The notes under the pieces are model-generated. The model did no database searches. It had not been told where the DNA came from and saw nothing but the letters and a program-made list of their open reading frames with translations. 64,000 nucleotides of DNA from Hofstenia miamia (lineage: Eukaryota > Xenacoelomorpha > Acoela), in contig SCFE01000023.1 of NCBI GenBank assembly GCA_004352715.1, forward strand, positions 2,242,830 through 2,306,829. Reading direction: 5' to 3'. Shown one piece after another: positions 25,501 through 33,309 of the stretch. Both the position numbers and the translations under genes were made by a program. How positions within the stretch are numbered: position 1 is the stretch's first letter; the number at the start of each line of letters is the position of its first letter.

Positions 25501-26040
25501 GGTACTAAATATATTTCATTTTATTAGTATTACCTCTGGACTGATCACATGATTGCTTTATAAATAGATAATTCAATAAGGAGGTTACAACACTCTAGGT
25601 GATATAAAATAGTATTCTGATAGATTCCCGGCAATATTTTGTCAAACAACTAATGTTCACTATTAAAAAAGCAGTCATACACGACAAACTTTCCAAATAT
25701 GTGTGCGGATTTTTGTTGCTTACAAATCCATTAGCAGTCTATCTTTTTTATCTAGATGTTTCCCACTTAGTTATATGTACATAAATTTCAGTTTTGATTT
25801 GCAAAAAATTATTTAGCGTCATCTAGTGACTCTCGGAAAAGTAGTTTATCAGCAAAATCCACAGAAGACTCATCCCAGACTAGTGAGAGGAAATGTACTC
25901 CCAAATATTTATCCACCACTCTCAAGCCAAATATACGTCCCAATCTGGGTTCTAACGATCGCCCTCGCATCTACAACCCTTTTCCAGTTTCTCACACTCG
26001 AAGCAGTCCTCTGTGCAACCCAAAGCCTGACAAAAAATAA
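6373..26040 (+). CDS. TBC1D30: TBC1D30-like Rab GTPase-activating protein, partial (8 exons, 5' end missing)
   Basis: Gene-level entry. The exons are 6373-6558, 7809-7971, 14191-14374, 14540-14645, 15851-16043, 16434-16580, 19864-20085 and 25817-26040. They total 1425 nt, or 474 residues plus stop, and every junction has GT/AG and matching phase (0,1,2,0,1,1,1). TBC proteins speed GTP hydrolysis by Rab GTPases. In vertebrates TBC1D30 is reported to act on Rab8 and to limit cilium formation; that is family knowledge, not seen here. Visible residues are DLHR at 1-4 (the end of the IxxDxxR arginine-finger motif), YCQG at 38-41 (glutamine finger), PPLTNVFTMQWF and ELREKYTYNITPF. The last two are nearly identical to vertebrate TBC1D30 as I recall it. 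A Ser-rich tail follows, ending in PKPDKK and a stop. The N-terminal half, including the start of the TBC domain, was not found in bases 1-6372 and must lie upstream. Introns reach 6.2 kb and are full of transposons. Confidence 0.9.
6615..7061 (+). mobile_element. Internally deleted hAT transposon with transposase remnant
   Basis: Ends CAGACACTGGAAATA and TATTTCCAGTGTCTG are inverted, and an exact 8-bp duplication CCTACAAC flanks the element (6607-6614, 7062-7069). Inside, 6735-6880 on the plus strand reads VPLTSNLVERLFSSAKQVMS and HLEIVMFLKVN, the hAT dimerisation domain. Only 447 bp remain, so it is a deletion derivative whose ends are intact. It sits in the intron after TBC exon A. Confidence 0.9.
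7395..7741 (+). mobile_element. GC-rich hAT-type MITE, copy 3
   Basis: CAGACTTGTCAACGAGGCG to CGGCTCGTTGACAAGTCTG, flanked by exact GTCTGGTT duplications (7387-7394, 7742-7749). It lies 67 bases upstream of TBC exon B, close to the acceptor. Confidence 0.9.
7809..7971 (+). CDS. TBC1D30: TBC1D30-like exon B
   Basis: The acceptor is tttag at 7804-7808 and the donor follows GCAG at 7971. The exon has 54 codons plus one base, so it leaves in phase 1. It encodes LMIYLVDRVLPPGYFSHNL and VVDMAVFRELSD, matching the middle helices of the TBC domain (vertebrate MIYLIDKVLP and VDMAVFRDL). It is separated from exon A by an intron holding the hAT derivative at 6615-7061 and a GC-rich element at 7395-7741. 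Confidence 0.93.
7972..8605. other. Intron sequence, nothing recognised
   Basis: AT-rich, between TBC exon B and the telomere-like element. Confidence 0.5.
8606..9008. mobile_element. Fold-back MITE with telomere-like core
   Basis: Arms of GTCG/TTTTAATGTCG type are inverted against CGACATTAAAAAATTACGAC at the other end. Flanks are exact 8-bp AGTACGAG duplications (8598-8605, 9009-9016). The core has three spaced blocks with CCTAAACCCTAACCCAAAA, each followed by CCTATTTTT and ATCATTT. Confidence 0.75.
9048..9391 (+). mobile_element. GC-rich hAT-type MITE, decayed copy 4
   Basis: Starts CAGACTGGTCAAC and shares the family core (GATATACAACGAGC, ACGAGCCTTTATTAAGC, CGAGCTAAAACGAGCCTCATT). Both termini have mutated and no target duplication remains, so it is older than the other copies. 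Confidence 0.75.
9811..9897. mobile_element. 87-bp minimal GC-rich MITE, copy 5
   Basis: Only the two TIR regions are left: CAGACTTGTCAACGAGCCG and CGGCTCGTTGACAAGTCTG around GAGCC repeats, forming a strong hairpin. Flanks CAATAGAT and AATACAAT are not a clean duplication. Confidence 0.8.
9993..10525. repeat. Scattered GTGTACATAGCGATTC motifs around a TA microsatellite and gap
   Basis: Near-identical 16-mers occur at 9993, about 10027, 10159, 10491 and 10509. (TA)n tracts at 10196-10211, 10424-10452 and about 10531-10560 surround the 212-base gap. Likely parts of a palindromic repeat whose centre was not assembled. Confidence 0.6.
10212..10423. other. Assembly gap (212 N) inside (TA)n
   Basis: The gap interrupts a TA dinucleotide tract, so its real size is unknown. 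Confidence 0.9.
10570..11960. other. Intron sequence, nothing recognised
   Basis: AT-rich with only chance-length frames. Confidence 0.45.
11980..13245 (+). mobile_element. Degenerate LINE fragment (ORF1-like part and RT thumb)
   Basis: Around 12150-12310 the reading GRYRNIILNVGCEWTKRS and YKVFIFAELSPFDRA resembles LINE ORF1 RNA-binding domains. At 12855-13245 frames with MEQFQRRYTRWVLSS and RSGNNTLFRSRATKKRRF are the C-terminal part of a LINE RT protein. Endonuclease and catalytic RT blocks are missing and frameshifts abound, so it is dead. Confidence 0.6.
13246..13284. mobile_element. GC-rich MITE remnant
   Basis: TGACTTGTCAACCAGCCGG matches the end of the CAGACTTGTCAACGAGCCG family; the rest is absent. 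Confidence 0.45.
13813..14059. mobile_element. hAT-like MITE, 247 bp
   Basis: TCAGGCCCATGGC at the left and GGCCACGGCCCC at the right are roughly inverted, and exact 8-bp GTGTAACC duplications flank it (13805-13812, 14060-14067). No coding content. Confidence 0.75.
14191..14374 (+). CDS. TBC1D30: TBC1D30-like exon C
   Basis: The exon enters in phase 1 with GT completing a Gly codon after the previous G, and leaves with two bases (GA) before gtaagc. It encodes SKEPPLTNVFTMQWFLTLFA and the W-D-C-I-L-F-D-G helix typical of the C-terminal half of TBC domains. The preceding 6.2 kb intron carries several transposons, a LINE fragment and an N gap. Confidence 0.93.
14540..14645 (+). CDS. TBC1D30: TBC1D30-like exon D
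   Basis: A short exon after atattttag. The first T completes an Asp codon, then 35 codons run to CAA before gtaag. It encodes ESADEFYSVMATVTKEML, matching the ETADEFYSTMGRLTQEML block of vertebrate TBC1D30, the last helices of the GAP domain. Confidence 0.92.
14646..15212. other. Intron sequence, nothing recognised
   Basis: Between TBC exon D and the palindromic element. Confidence 0.5.
15213..15434. mobile_element. Palindromic Harbinger-like MITE, copy 2
   Basis: GGCCACGGTTAGACTG start after TAA, near-complete inverted repeat as at 5210. The right end (CAGTGGCA) has mutated. Confidence 0.75.
15485..15788. mobile_element. Palindromic Harbinger-like MITE, copy 3 (with n join)
   Basis: GGCCACGGTTAGACTG to CTAACCGTGGCC with TTA on both sides (15482-15484, 15789-15791). 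It is about 80 bp longer than copy 1 because the centre is repeated around a single n at 15654, most likely a mis-joined allele. Confidence 0.78.
15851..16043 (+). CDS. TBC1D30: TBC1D30-like exon E
   Basis: The acceptor is gctttag at 15844-15850 and the donor is gtaagt at 16044. There are 64 codons plus one base. It carries the conserved ELREKYTYNITPF block followed by an acidic run, SDDDDEEDKSM, then a Ser/Arg-rich stretch. The acidic run parallels one at the same place in vertebrate TBC1D30. Two palindromic TTA/TAA elements lie just upstream (15213-15788). Confidence 0.93.
16434..16580 (+). CDS. TBC1D30: TBC1D30-like exon F
   Basis: The start is set by reading frame. Acceptor tttag at 16429-16433 lets G+AA make a Glu codon, giving SKL-EEAVDISSE. 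An upstream tatag acceptor at 16316-16320 would hit a stop after ten codons. The exon encodes RERMSTDINALQRRYSRMKQ, the counterpart of the MTTDINALKRQYSRIKK post-TBC segment, which is probably coiled-coil. It leaves in phase 1. Confidence 0.9.
16794..17165 (-). mobile_element. GC-rich hAT-type MITE, copy 6 (reverse)
   Basis: CAGACTCGTCAAGGAGCCG to TCGTCGACAAGTCTG with exact ATACTTAT duplications (16786-16793, 17166-17173). A single n at 17130 lies in the GGCTC run. Confidence 0.88.
17174..18178. other. Intron sequence, nothing recognised
   Basis: AT-rich, only short frames. Confidence 0.5.
18179..18301 (+). other. Unassigned open segment with splice-like borders
   Basis: After ttttacag the frame ACG CAA AGT is open for 41 codons to CAG before gtttgg. 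It includes ARNIYFDRHFEKWPC, which looks protein-like. It does not fit the phase of the TBC exons around it: phases 1 and 2 hit stops at once. I recognise no family. It could be an alternative or nested exon, or chance. Confidence 0.25.
19130..19683. repeat. Direct repeat of about 100 bp
   Basis: TAACTTCATTATG...TTTCTTTCACTACCATTA at 19130-19236 recurs at 19584-19683 with scattered differences. The copies bracket the unassigned open segment at 19242-19371. Confidence 0.75.
19242..19371 (+). other. Unassigned open segment with splice-like borders
   Basis: After attacccag the frame A TCT TTG is open for 43 codons to ATG before gtaatt. It encodes QVWLGHVCHSWPLVGPWGLI, an unusually Trp-rich stretch I cannot assign. 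It lies just after the first copy of a 100-bp direct repeat. Its phase does not join it to the segment at 18179 or to the TBC exons. Confidence 0.25.
19864..20085 (+). CDS. TBC1D30: TBC1D30-like exon G
   Basis: Acceptor cttag at 19859-19863 and donor gtgag at 20086. Entered in phase 1 the frame is open for 73 codons and is more GC-rich than the surrounding intron. It encodes NPIETRVAINHLFLMREG, which resembles the SSPVINHLLLGKKM stretch of vertebrate TBC1D30, then a basic Pro/Gln-rich region ending RRQSFT. Assignment rests on phase, codon quality and weak similarity, so it is less sure than exons A-F. Confidence 0.75.
20186..20378 (+). other. Unassigned amphipathic open frame after TBC exon G
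   Basis: Following ctttag at 20180-20185, a frame runs to a stop at 20376-20378 and encodes a Lys/Arg- then Leu/Glu-rich amphipathic stretch, including EFLEKIVQEILQQFLEWF. It would need a phase-2 donor, which exon G does not supply. Family unknown; it may be chance. Confidence 0.15.
20533..21277. mobile_element. Non-autonomous hAT-like element, 745 bp
   Basis: AGAGATGGAAGTGGGGCGGG on the left is inverted by GGCCCCACTTCCATCGCC on the right. Exact 8-bp TCTCGACA duplications flank it (20525-20532, 21278-21285). Both ends are G-rich; the core is AT-rich and non-coding. Confidence 0.8.
21494..21681 (+). other. Possible alternative terminal exon of the TBC gene
   Basis: After gttttaag at 21486-21493, the phase-1 frame is open to TAA 21679-21681. 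The first 40 codons are GC-rich for this region (GLTSTVGTGIRTATNSSSIG). The stronger acceptor tttag at 21481-21485 gives a stop after seven codons. AATAAA lies at 22047. It would be an alternative to the 25817 terminal exon. Confidence 0.25.
21682..25129. other. Long intron stretch, little recognised
   Basis: A single open frame at 23494-23748 has a possible donor (CTCAAG before gtaata) but no known family. Otherwise AT-rich sequence without identifiable genes or repeats. Confidence 0.4.
25130..25495 (-). mobile_element. GC-rich hAT-type MITE, copy 7 (reverse)
   Basis: CAGACTTGCCAATGAGCCG to CGGCTCGTTGACAAGTCTG, flanked by exact CACCTGGT duplications (25122-25129, 25496-25503). The right end has a long run of GGCTC units. 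It lies about 320 bases upstream of the TBC terminal exon. Confidence 0.9.
25817..26040 (+). CDS. TBC1D30: TBC1D30-like terminal exon with stop codon
   Basis: Acceptor atttag at 25811-25816. In phase 1 the frame is open for 73 codons and ends at TAA 26038-26040. Joined to exon G it reads SFT-SSSSDSRKSSLSAKS. A low-complexity Ser-rich region is followed by RIYNPFPVSHTRSSP and a basic end, PKPDKK, similar in style to the IFSPFPS...KR C-terminus of vertebrate TBC1D30. The vertebrate segment between these two parts is not represented, so further exons could lie in the 20.1-25.8 kb intron. A possible poly(A) signal, AATAAA, is at 26656. Confidence 0.7.
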
Positions 26041-26561
26041 TTCTTCCACATATTTGCGCCATTACCAAGCAGTGATTTATTTTTGCAATTTATTTATTTG
26101 TATGTTTATTTAACAACGGTTTGAAGCATTTGTTTTTTTATTAATATGGATTACGAATTTCAATCCACAATACTTTATTCACTTTCTTTAGTAGCAAATT
26201 TTCTACAGTATTGTATCATGGGCAGTGTCATTACCACATTTCTTCAATTAAGCTCAGTGCAGATAGATTTGCGTTATTGTTCCTGAACAAAGTCATGACA
26301 AATAATGGATATAGTTCTGCATATTACTCTGCATATCGGTTATTTTATTGACAATTTCTGCATTATAGAAAAATTGCAAGTCTTTCCTATTAATAACTTT
26401 TAAAATGAAATCACATTTTTCATCGTTTTTCTGGTTTTTAAAATGTGTTGAAGCAATCCATATTTATCAGTATCACAGATTAGCACGTTAGGACGTTGAT
26501 ATTATATTAAACAAATTATGCTTCAAAAGTATGACATCATGTACCATGTGTGATAGTTTAA
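26041..26561 (+). other. Probable 3' UTR and downstream of the TBC gene
   Basis: AT-rich with no other open frame of note. ATTAAA at 26575 and AATAAA at 26656 are candidate poly(A) signals, but they lie at or inside a local duplication (26562-27014). Confidence 0.4.
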
Positions 26562-27014
26562 TATTTAATTTTTAATTAAATCTAATGTATAGTGCAAGTT
26601 AATTTAAAATCACCGTAGTCTGCTACAGTTTTTCTATTATCAAAAACGGTAATTGAATAAATAAGCAAAGTTTATCTTGAATGACTTGCCATATAGAAAA
26701 TGAATTATCATTTCAGAAAATATGAAATATTTATATTTAGAGTTGCTTTCTACAATATAAAATGCTGTTTACAACTCTAAATAGCGTNATATTTAATTTT
26801 TAATTAAATCTAATGTATAGTGCAAGTTAATTTCAAATCACCGTAGTCTGCTACAGTTTTTCTAATATCGAAAACGGTAAGTGAATAAATAAGCAAAGTT
26901 TATCTCGAATAACTTGCCATATAGAAAATGAATTATCACTTCAGAAGATATGAAATATCTATATTTAGAGTTGCTTTCTACAATATAAAATGCTGTTTAC
27001 AACTCTAAATAGCG
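26562..27014. repeat. Tandem duplication around a single n
   Basis: The 226 bases before n at 26788 (ATATTTAATTTTTAATTAAA to ACTCTAAATAGCGT) repeat right after it with a few substitutions. Most likely two alleles joined end to end. Confidence 0.85.
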
Positions 27015-27049
27015 TCAAACAATTGAAATAAAGGAACAAAACAAATACA

Positions 27050-29144
27050 GAAATGTTTAAAAAATAATTACAATTACTAGCTTGGGCTATGGCGAATTTA
27101 GGTTAGATGCGGTCTATTGAATAATCACCATTATAAAATTTAAAATTTCGCAATTTGTATTCAAGCCTATCCTTTGTATAACTACAGAAGTATTTTTTAA
27201 TTTCGAATATTCTTAACTTATTTGTTTTATAGATTTAGGTAACTTATTCCATATATTTTTTAATGTATTGAGAAATGAATTTTTCATTATTTTCTTGTTA
27301 TATGGAAGAGGCTTAATTCTTAGGGTTCTATGATTATGTCTAAGCAATATTTTAGATACAAAGTTGAATTTGTGGTATGGAACAATATTATTATAAATAT
27401 TTTAAAGAAAGTAGTTAATGTTTTTATAAATAATGCATTGTGAATTTAGAAAAGTTTTTAATTTCTTGATTTTTGTTATATATATATATATATGATTAAC
27501 TGCTATTGTTATAGCCCATTTTATTTGCACATTGAATTTATTCAAAAGATGTTGATTTATGTAGGTATACAGTATGTTTCCATTATTAAAGTGACTTAGT
27601 ATTAATGGATGAATTAATTGAATTTTTGCTTTTGTTGAAAGCTGTTGTGATACATTGCTAAGAGCCTTAATTGAAATAGTTATTTGTTTTTAAAATTTAG
27701 TTGATACCTAAATATTTAAAAGAATTGACTTGTTCTATGTGTGTGTCATTAAATTTCAACTTAAATTTATTTTAGTGAAGAAAAATATTGTGCAAGAAGA
27801 GGGTGATTTTCTTCGAGGCCTTTTATAAAAATNNNNNNNNTGAACTATTTGTGGAATTATTGTTAGATTTAGGTCCAATTAAGCAAAATTGAGCTTTAGA
27901 TGGGTTTATTCTTTGTTTTAGTGAAGAAAAATATTGTGCAAGAAGAGGGTGATTTTCTTCGAGGCCTTTTATAAAAATTTCAGGAGACTTATGTGAACTA
28001 AATAGCATAGTATCATCAGCATATTGTATAACATTACATGTGGTATGATTGCTCAAATCATTTACATACATATTGAATAGTAATGATCCCAAAATTTTCC
28101 TTCTGAAGCACCATTTTTCATAAAAATCCAGTCAGAGAGAATTCCATTTAGTTTCTCTTTGTTTACGATTGTGGAGATAGCTGCTTATTAGGTCTGTATT
28201 TTTTACTGAGAAGCCCAGAATTTTTATTTTTTTTAATTAATGTTGTGGTCGATAGAGTCAAATGCTTTTGATAAATCTAAGCATGCAACTGCTGAACACT
28301 CATCAATATTTATGCTATTTCTCCAATTTTCGGTAGCTGTTAGCAAGGCATCATTTGTAGAAATATATTTACGAAAACCATATTGATTTTGAGAATACAG
28401 ATTATGTTTACATATATGTTCGTCAATTTGATTGAAAAAAAGTCTGTCAAAAATCTTACTAATTTGTGATGTAGCAGAAATAAGTCTATAGTTCAAACAA
28501 TTTTTTGGGTCTTCTTTTTTAAAAAATGGAGTAATACTTGCCAATTGGTCAGGAAAAGTCGAATGTCTAATGTATTTTAAACATTGAATAAATTTGTTAA
28601 TTTCAAACTTAGTCACGAATCTGAAAGAGAAAGGCTGGAGTATAGGTTAAACTTGATTGATCTTAAAGGCAGTATTTACACCATCAAAGTTGCTTAAGTT
28701 GCAAAATATTTCATTAAATATGTTACACATGACATTATTGTTACTGATTACTTTTCCTTTGTAATAAATTTTTCGATTTTTTCATTTTTTATTTGTTTCC
28801 AATTTAATAAACTATAAAGTCCCACCTACCTTATTGAGAAAAGATGTTTTGATATTCACAACGTCAATATTCGTTGTAAGCTTTTCGTGTGTAAATATTG
28901 CACAAATTACATGCATTTTTATATGCATTATAATTATTTGCAGTTTCAGAATTTTTGTATTCCTTCCGTTTAGATTCTTTTGTTCAATTAACTCTAAGCA
29001 TTTTGTATCAATCCATGGCTTAGAAACTTTTTTAGACACTTTATCAAATTTTTTCAGAGTAAAAATTTTACTTTCAGGATAACAAATATCTAAATAGAAT
29101 AAAAGAATTTTATTAAAGTTGCTAAACATCTCATTTGGTGTTTG
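27050..29144 (-). mobile_element. Degenerate LINE, 3' part (RT domain)
   Basis: On the minus strand, from high to low coordinates: a linker (PWIDTKCLELIEQKN), RT fingers (FPDQLASITPFFKKEDPKNC), CLDLSKAFDSIDH with the first catalytic Asp, LLFNMYVNDLS, and IQYADDTMLFSS with the YADD catalytic pair. The C-terminal portion is decayed to about 27050. Frames break several times. It is a jockey/CR1-like non-LTR element, continued by the endonuclease part at 30779-31790. A short N gap at 27833-27840 separates duplicated sequence. Confidence 0.8.
27833..27840. other. Short assembly gap (8 N) between duplicates
   Basis: About 60 bases before the gap recur at 27918-27979, so the gap marks an overlap, not missing sequence. 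Confidence 0.8.
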
Positions 29145-29540
29145 CAGCAGCAAAGGTGACAGAATTGGTCGGCATAATAGTCTTCGCGATGTTGTATACT
29201 CAATGGCAGCTTCTGCCTCCTTTTCAAAGAGCAAGGTAATCTAATTAATGGGACTCGATCTAAACTTGGAGAGGTTTTCATTCCATCCAATGCAGGCTGG
29301 TCTCTAGGAGTAGCTGAAGATCGCAAATTTTCAAAACACTTTAATAATTGTGAACCTGAAGGTTATACATTTGTGCCTTGGCCTTAGAAATACTAGGGGG
29401 CTTCTCAGCTACCTCAATTAAGACTTTTCGGAAACGGGCCCTTCTTGCTGATCGCGAAAAATTCACAAAAGAGCTGTGACTACTGCTCCCTTTAGATTTT
29501 TACAGTTTCTCTCAATTGCGCTAATGCAAGGCAATGCTAA
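29145..29540 (+). mobile_element. Fragment of another retroelement polyprotein C-terminal domain
   Basis: The plus strand reads, with breaks, GDRIGRHNSLRDVVYSMA, GEVFIPSNAGWSLG, AEDRKFSKHFNNC, FVPWPLE and FLSIALMQGNANTALI. From memory this order matches a domain common at the C-terminus of long RT proteins in marine invertebrate genomes. It interrupts the minus-strand LINE and ends exactly where the Tc1 element starts. Confidence 0.45.
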
Positions 29541-30778
29541 TACAGCCTTGATCATAAATGTTCAACAACTCTACAAAAACCCATAGTAGTTAAGATTTTC
29601 GGTTCATTACAAACTGTGGCCATTACAACATTATAAGTCAACAAACCTCTTAAAAGAGTATCTAGTATTTAGTTGAGTAGCCATGGTTCTTGATAACTTT
29701 TTTTAACTCGTGAATATATAATCATCTGAAATTTTGAAATATTCTGTTTCAATAACTTGCCACAATTCTTCTAAATTTCGAATCTGGTATTCTCCAAAGT
29801 TTTGTTTCAAGACCTCCCATAAATTCTCTATAATATTCAGGTCAGGGGACCTTGCAGGCCAATTTGGAAGAAGAGCTATCGCCTCAAATTTCATGAACGC
29901 TTTTATTTCAGAAGAATATGACAAGTTGTATTGTCTTGTTGCAGGATTTGAATATCCTGCATTAGAGGCAATACTTTTTTCGCAAAACATCAATATATTT
30001 CGGACCATTCATTGTTCCATCAATTCTTTCAAGTGTTCTGAGACTATTATGCCAAATTCCTCCTAAAACCATATTGGATTTTTGCTTTGAGGATTCTCTC
30101 TGGTACAAGTATTTGCGGTTGTCGCGGAATTTGCACCTTTTGGACGTAGAACAAAGTGGACACGACACATTCATTACTGACCTTTTGCCAGTCAGCAATC
30201 GTGTTGTTTTTTAGGCTCTTACAAAATTTCAATGTTGCAATCTGTAGTTTTGTCACAATCGGTTTTCTAGAGCCCGTACTCCAGAATAATCCATATTTTC
30301 GTAGTATCCGACGAATGCTAAAACAACGTCAGCCCAGTCGATTTAGTTGTTTACTTGTGAGTTTTGGGCAAATAGTTGAAAGCCTTCTTAGTGTTTGTTG
30401 TGATTTTTCTGTCGAGTTTGAGGGCCTGCCAGGAGGTAATTTTCGCTCTATTCTGCCATCTTTTTTGTATACAGATATAATCGAGTGTACTGTATTTCTT
30501 GACATTTTTTAACTATTCCGAAATTTTCATCTCTGGCATTTTTTCGAGAAATTTCGAGATGACCAAATTTTGGATTTGCGAGCTTTGCGTTTTTCCAGGC
30601 ATACTTTCACAAATATCTGAAATATTGACTTAAATTTCTGTTAGAGCAAAAGGCAATGAATCTTGTTTGATTTTTGTGCTTTGTTTTTGACAGGTATCTA
30701 ATTACAGTTGTCAAAATCAGCGTTGAACTCAACGCATGAAAATGGCATGATCGTTTAACATTTATGATCAAGACTGTA
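29541..30778 (-). mobile_element. Tc1-like transposon, decayed
   Basis: TACAGCCTTGATCATAAATG and its inverse CATTTATGATCAAGACTGTA form the ends, with TA at the borders. On the minus strand the transposase C-terminus is clear: LPNWPARSPDLNIIENLWEV, the DD34E catalytic region with Asp and Glu. The N-terminal half is frameshifted, so the copy is not autonomous. It is nested in the minus-strand LINE. Confidence 0.88.
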
Positions 30779-31790
30779 TGATCCTAGCAAGAATTCTAGA
30801 TCCTCATCACTAAATCGAAATAAAGAATGCTGTAAATCGTATTAAGTTAATTGTGTAAATTTGTTGATAATTTTTTTAAATCATTTTAAAAAGTAAATAT
30901 GAATCGAATATTTTTGTATCCATGATTAATTTATTAATTTAGTGTTAAAAGTAACTAAATAGTTGGATTTTGTAATTGAGTGGATGATTTTGAATGATTG
31001 TAGTTATAAGTTTGTGAAAAGTATATTCTACTTCAATTTTCGGTTTTTAAATTATAAGTTTTAAGACATTTTCTTCTGATTTTTCTCTAATTTTTATCCC
31101 AGATTTAGTTGGGTTGTTAATTTTTTGCTTATTCTAATAAGTTATTATAGGGCAACGGTCAGAGTAGGGAAATTCAGAGCTAATGTATTTATGTAAAGAT
31201 TCATTTTCTGAAATCATAAAATAATCAATCAAGGCTTGGCTATTTGCAGAAATTCTGGATGGAATGCATTGATTTATTAGTGTAATGTTGAAAGTTTAAA
31301 GGAAATTTTGTAGCATAGATCTTTCAGCTATATTTAAAAAGTTCAAATTCCAGTCACCCCTTAACATAATATTTGTGTTATGACTTAATGCTGTAATGAT
31401 TTCATTTTCGATTTGTGCAAAGAATTTGTTCGAATGAATTTTGTTTGGACAATATGATATATTCAGAAGCTGTCTGCTTTTGCAATTAAGGGGTTCTTGC
31501 ATGTCAACGCAAAGGCTTTCATATATGTTATTGTTTGAAATGTTTTTCTAAAGTTTAGTTTTTAGGAACATTACACCTCCTTCTTTTGTTTTATTGTAAT
31601 GTAAAGTTTGATTTCTATCTTTTCTGAATGGCTTAAATTTATGATTATCAATTGATCAAGGAGAATTTTCATGATTATTTGTAAGCCATCTTTCGGATAC
31701 TCCAAGGGCAAAATTTGAGCCAAATTCTTGTACGATATGGTTGTATACATTATTTTTTGAAGAAAGGTTTTGGAAGATAATATGAATATA
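30779..31790 (-). mobile_element. Degenerate LINE, 5' part (AP-endonuclease)
   Basis: The minus strand has NISYCPNKIHSNKFFAQIEN, IMLRGDWNLNFLN (GDxN motif of APE endonucleases), ALIDYFMIS and SDRCPI (the SDH motif with His changed to Arg). These are the ordered motifs of a LINE endonuclease. It continues across the Tc1 insertion into the RT part at 27050-29144. Altered motifs and stops make it inactive. Confidence 0.75.
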
Positions 31791-31821
31791 TTTAGTCGAA
31801 TTTTTTTATTGAACTATATTA

Positions 31822-32943
31822 ATGCTTTGCATGTATTCGCCTACTTTGATTGGTCTGATAGGGCCACACTTAGGTTCAATTCAGGCCATTATTAATAACT
31901 TATTTAAAAAAAGGAAATATTGTTTTGTCTATTTTTTACTTATACGAAATATTTCAGACTGGCTGTATATTGAAAAAGGTGTTCCGCAAGGAACCATTCT
32001 TGGACCTCTTCTGTTTAATATCTATGTCAATGATATGAACTTTTATACTAATTGCAATCTTATACAATATGCAGACGATACCTGTATATTTTCCGCCAAC
32101 AAGTCATTAGATGTTGCAATAAAAAAAGTGGAATCCAACTGCCAGTCACTAAGCCATTATTTCGCTATGCACAAATTACGCATTAATGCCGAGAAAACGC
32201 AATTTTGTATAATGAACCCCTTTTTCAACAATAACTTGCATACAAATAAAAATTTGACTATAAAAAATGCAATTATTTCTACAAGTGATACTTTCAAATA
32301 TTTAGGAATAATAATTGACTCAAAACTTTCTTTTTCCGAGCACATTAAATCTACACAGAAAAAAATTGCTGCTGGCATAAGAACTATTTCTCAGGTTGCT
32401 GACCTATTACCTCCTCATGCAATAATTCAGCTATTCCACGCATTTGTTATGAGCCACCTAAATTACGGGAGTGTACTATTTTCAAATTTGAGCACATCAT
32501 TGATAAATAAACTTCAGCTGCAATATAAATGGGCTTTAAATGTTTGCAAAAGAAATTCTAGTAACACCAAAAATTATATTTTGGAAACGTGTCCTTCTCC
32601 TCAACAATTAATACAAATCAATATTGCTACATTATTTTTCAAAGCTGCTAACGAAATTCCGCCTTATGATAAGATAAATCTCCCTGAATTCAAGAAAACT
32701 TTCAATAGACGGTCTAAGAAATATGTTGTCACTAGGTTCAGACGTAAAGTCAAAGAAAATTCATTTTTAAACGTAGCCACAAGGCAATGGAATAATCTGC
32801 CTAACGAAATTAAGCATATTACAAAACTGAAAGAATTCCGAAATAGTGTGAAAAGATTTATTCTTAAGCAAAAATTCATCTCAGGAAGATCTTGGACAGG
32901 GTACAAATTCTATAATAGCAATTACACAATTACTAGAATGTAG
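31822..32943 (+). mobile_element. LINE RT fragment with 373 open codons, 5'-truncated
   Basis: Intact frame encoding IEKGVPQGTILGPLLFNIYV, LIQYADDTCIF (YADD), MHKLRINAEKTQFC, FKYLGIIIDSKLSFSEHI and the thumb/C-terminal region WNNLPNEIKHI to the stop at 32941-32943. The endonuclease and first RT blocks, including the LDLSKAFD aspartate, are missing, so it cannot act alone. The open frame and good 3' end suggest a young 5'-truncated insertion. It is jockey/CR1-like and lies head-to-head with the minus-strand LINE. Confidence 0.88.
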
Positions 32944-33060
32944 ACTTATTCTTAGCCTTCTTAGCAATGTATAGGTTTGTAAATAGTATGATTTTGTTTT
33001 ATTTTTTTTTAATGATGCTATTTTGAGAAGACATCAGTTTATATTAATTGCTTTACCTTC

Positions 33061-33105
33061 TCTTAATAAAGATTGTCTTATCTTATCTTATTTTATTTTA
33101 AACGG
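33061..33105 (+). repeat. LINE 3' end with TCTTA-type tail
   Basis: TTAATAAAGATTGTCTTATC is followed by further TCTTA units and TTTTA, a simple-repeat tail instead of poly(A). A matching end, AATAAAGAATATCTTATC, occurs at 37379-37396, so this tail is a property of the family. Confidence 0.7.
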
Positions 33106-33309
33106 GTAATAAATGCTACGCCTGCCTTTAATTTTGAGCTTTTATTCAATAATGTAACTTTATTTTTTAGAATTAAGCGAAATAAGAATAATTATGAAAA
33201 ATGCCCAGGGAGAACATTTTGGGTAACTGCCAAAAAGAGAAAAATTTGCAACTGCCCAATTGTTAATATAATAATAAGAAGAACTACCGTCTTTATTCAG
33301 ACATTGCTT

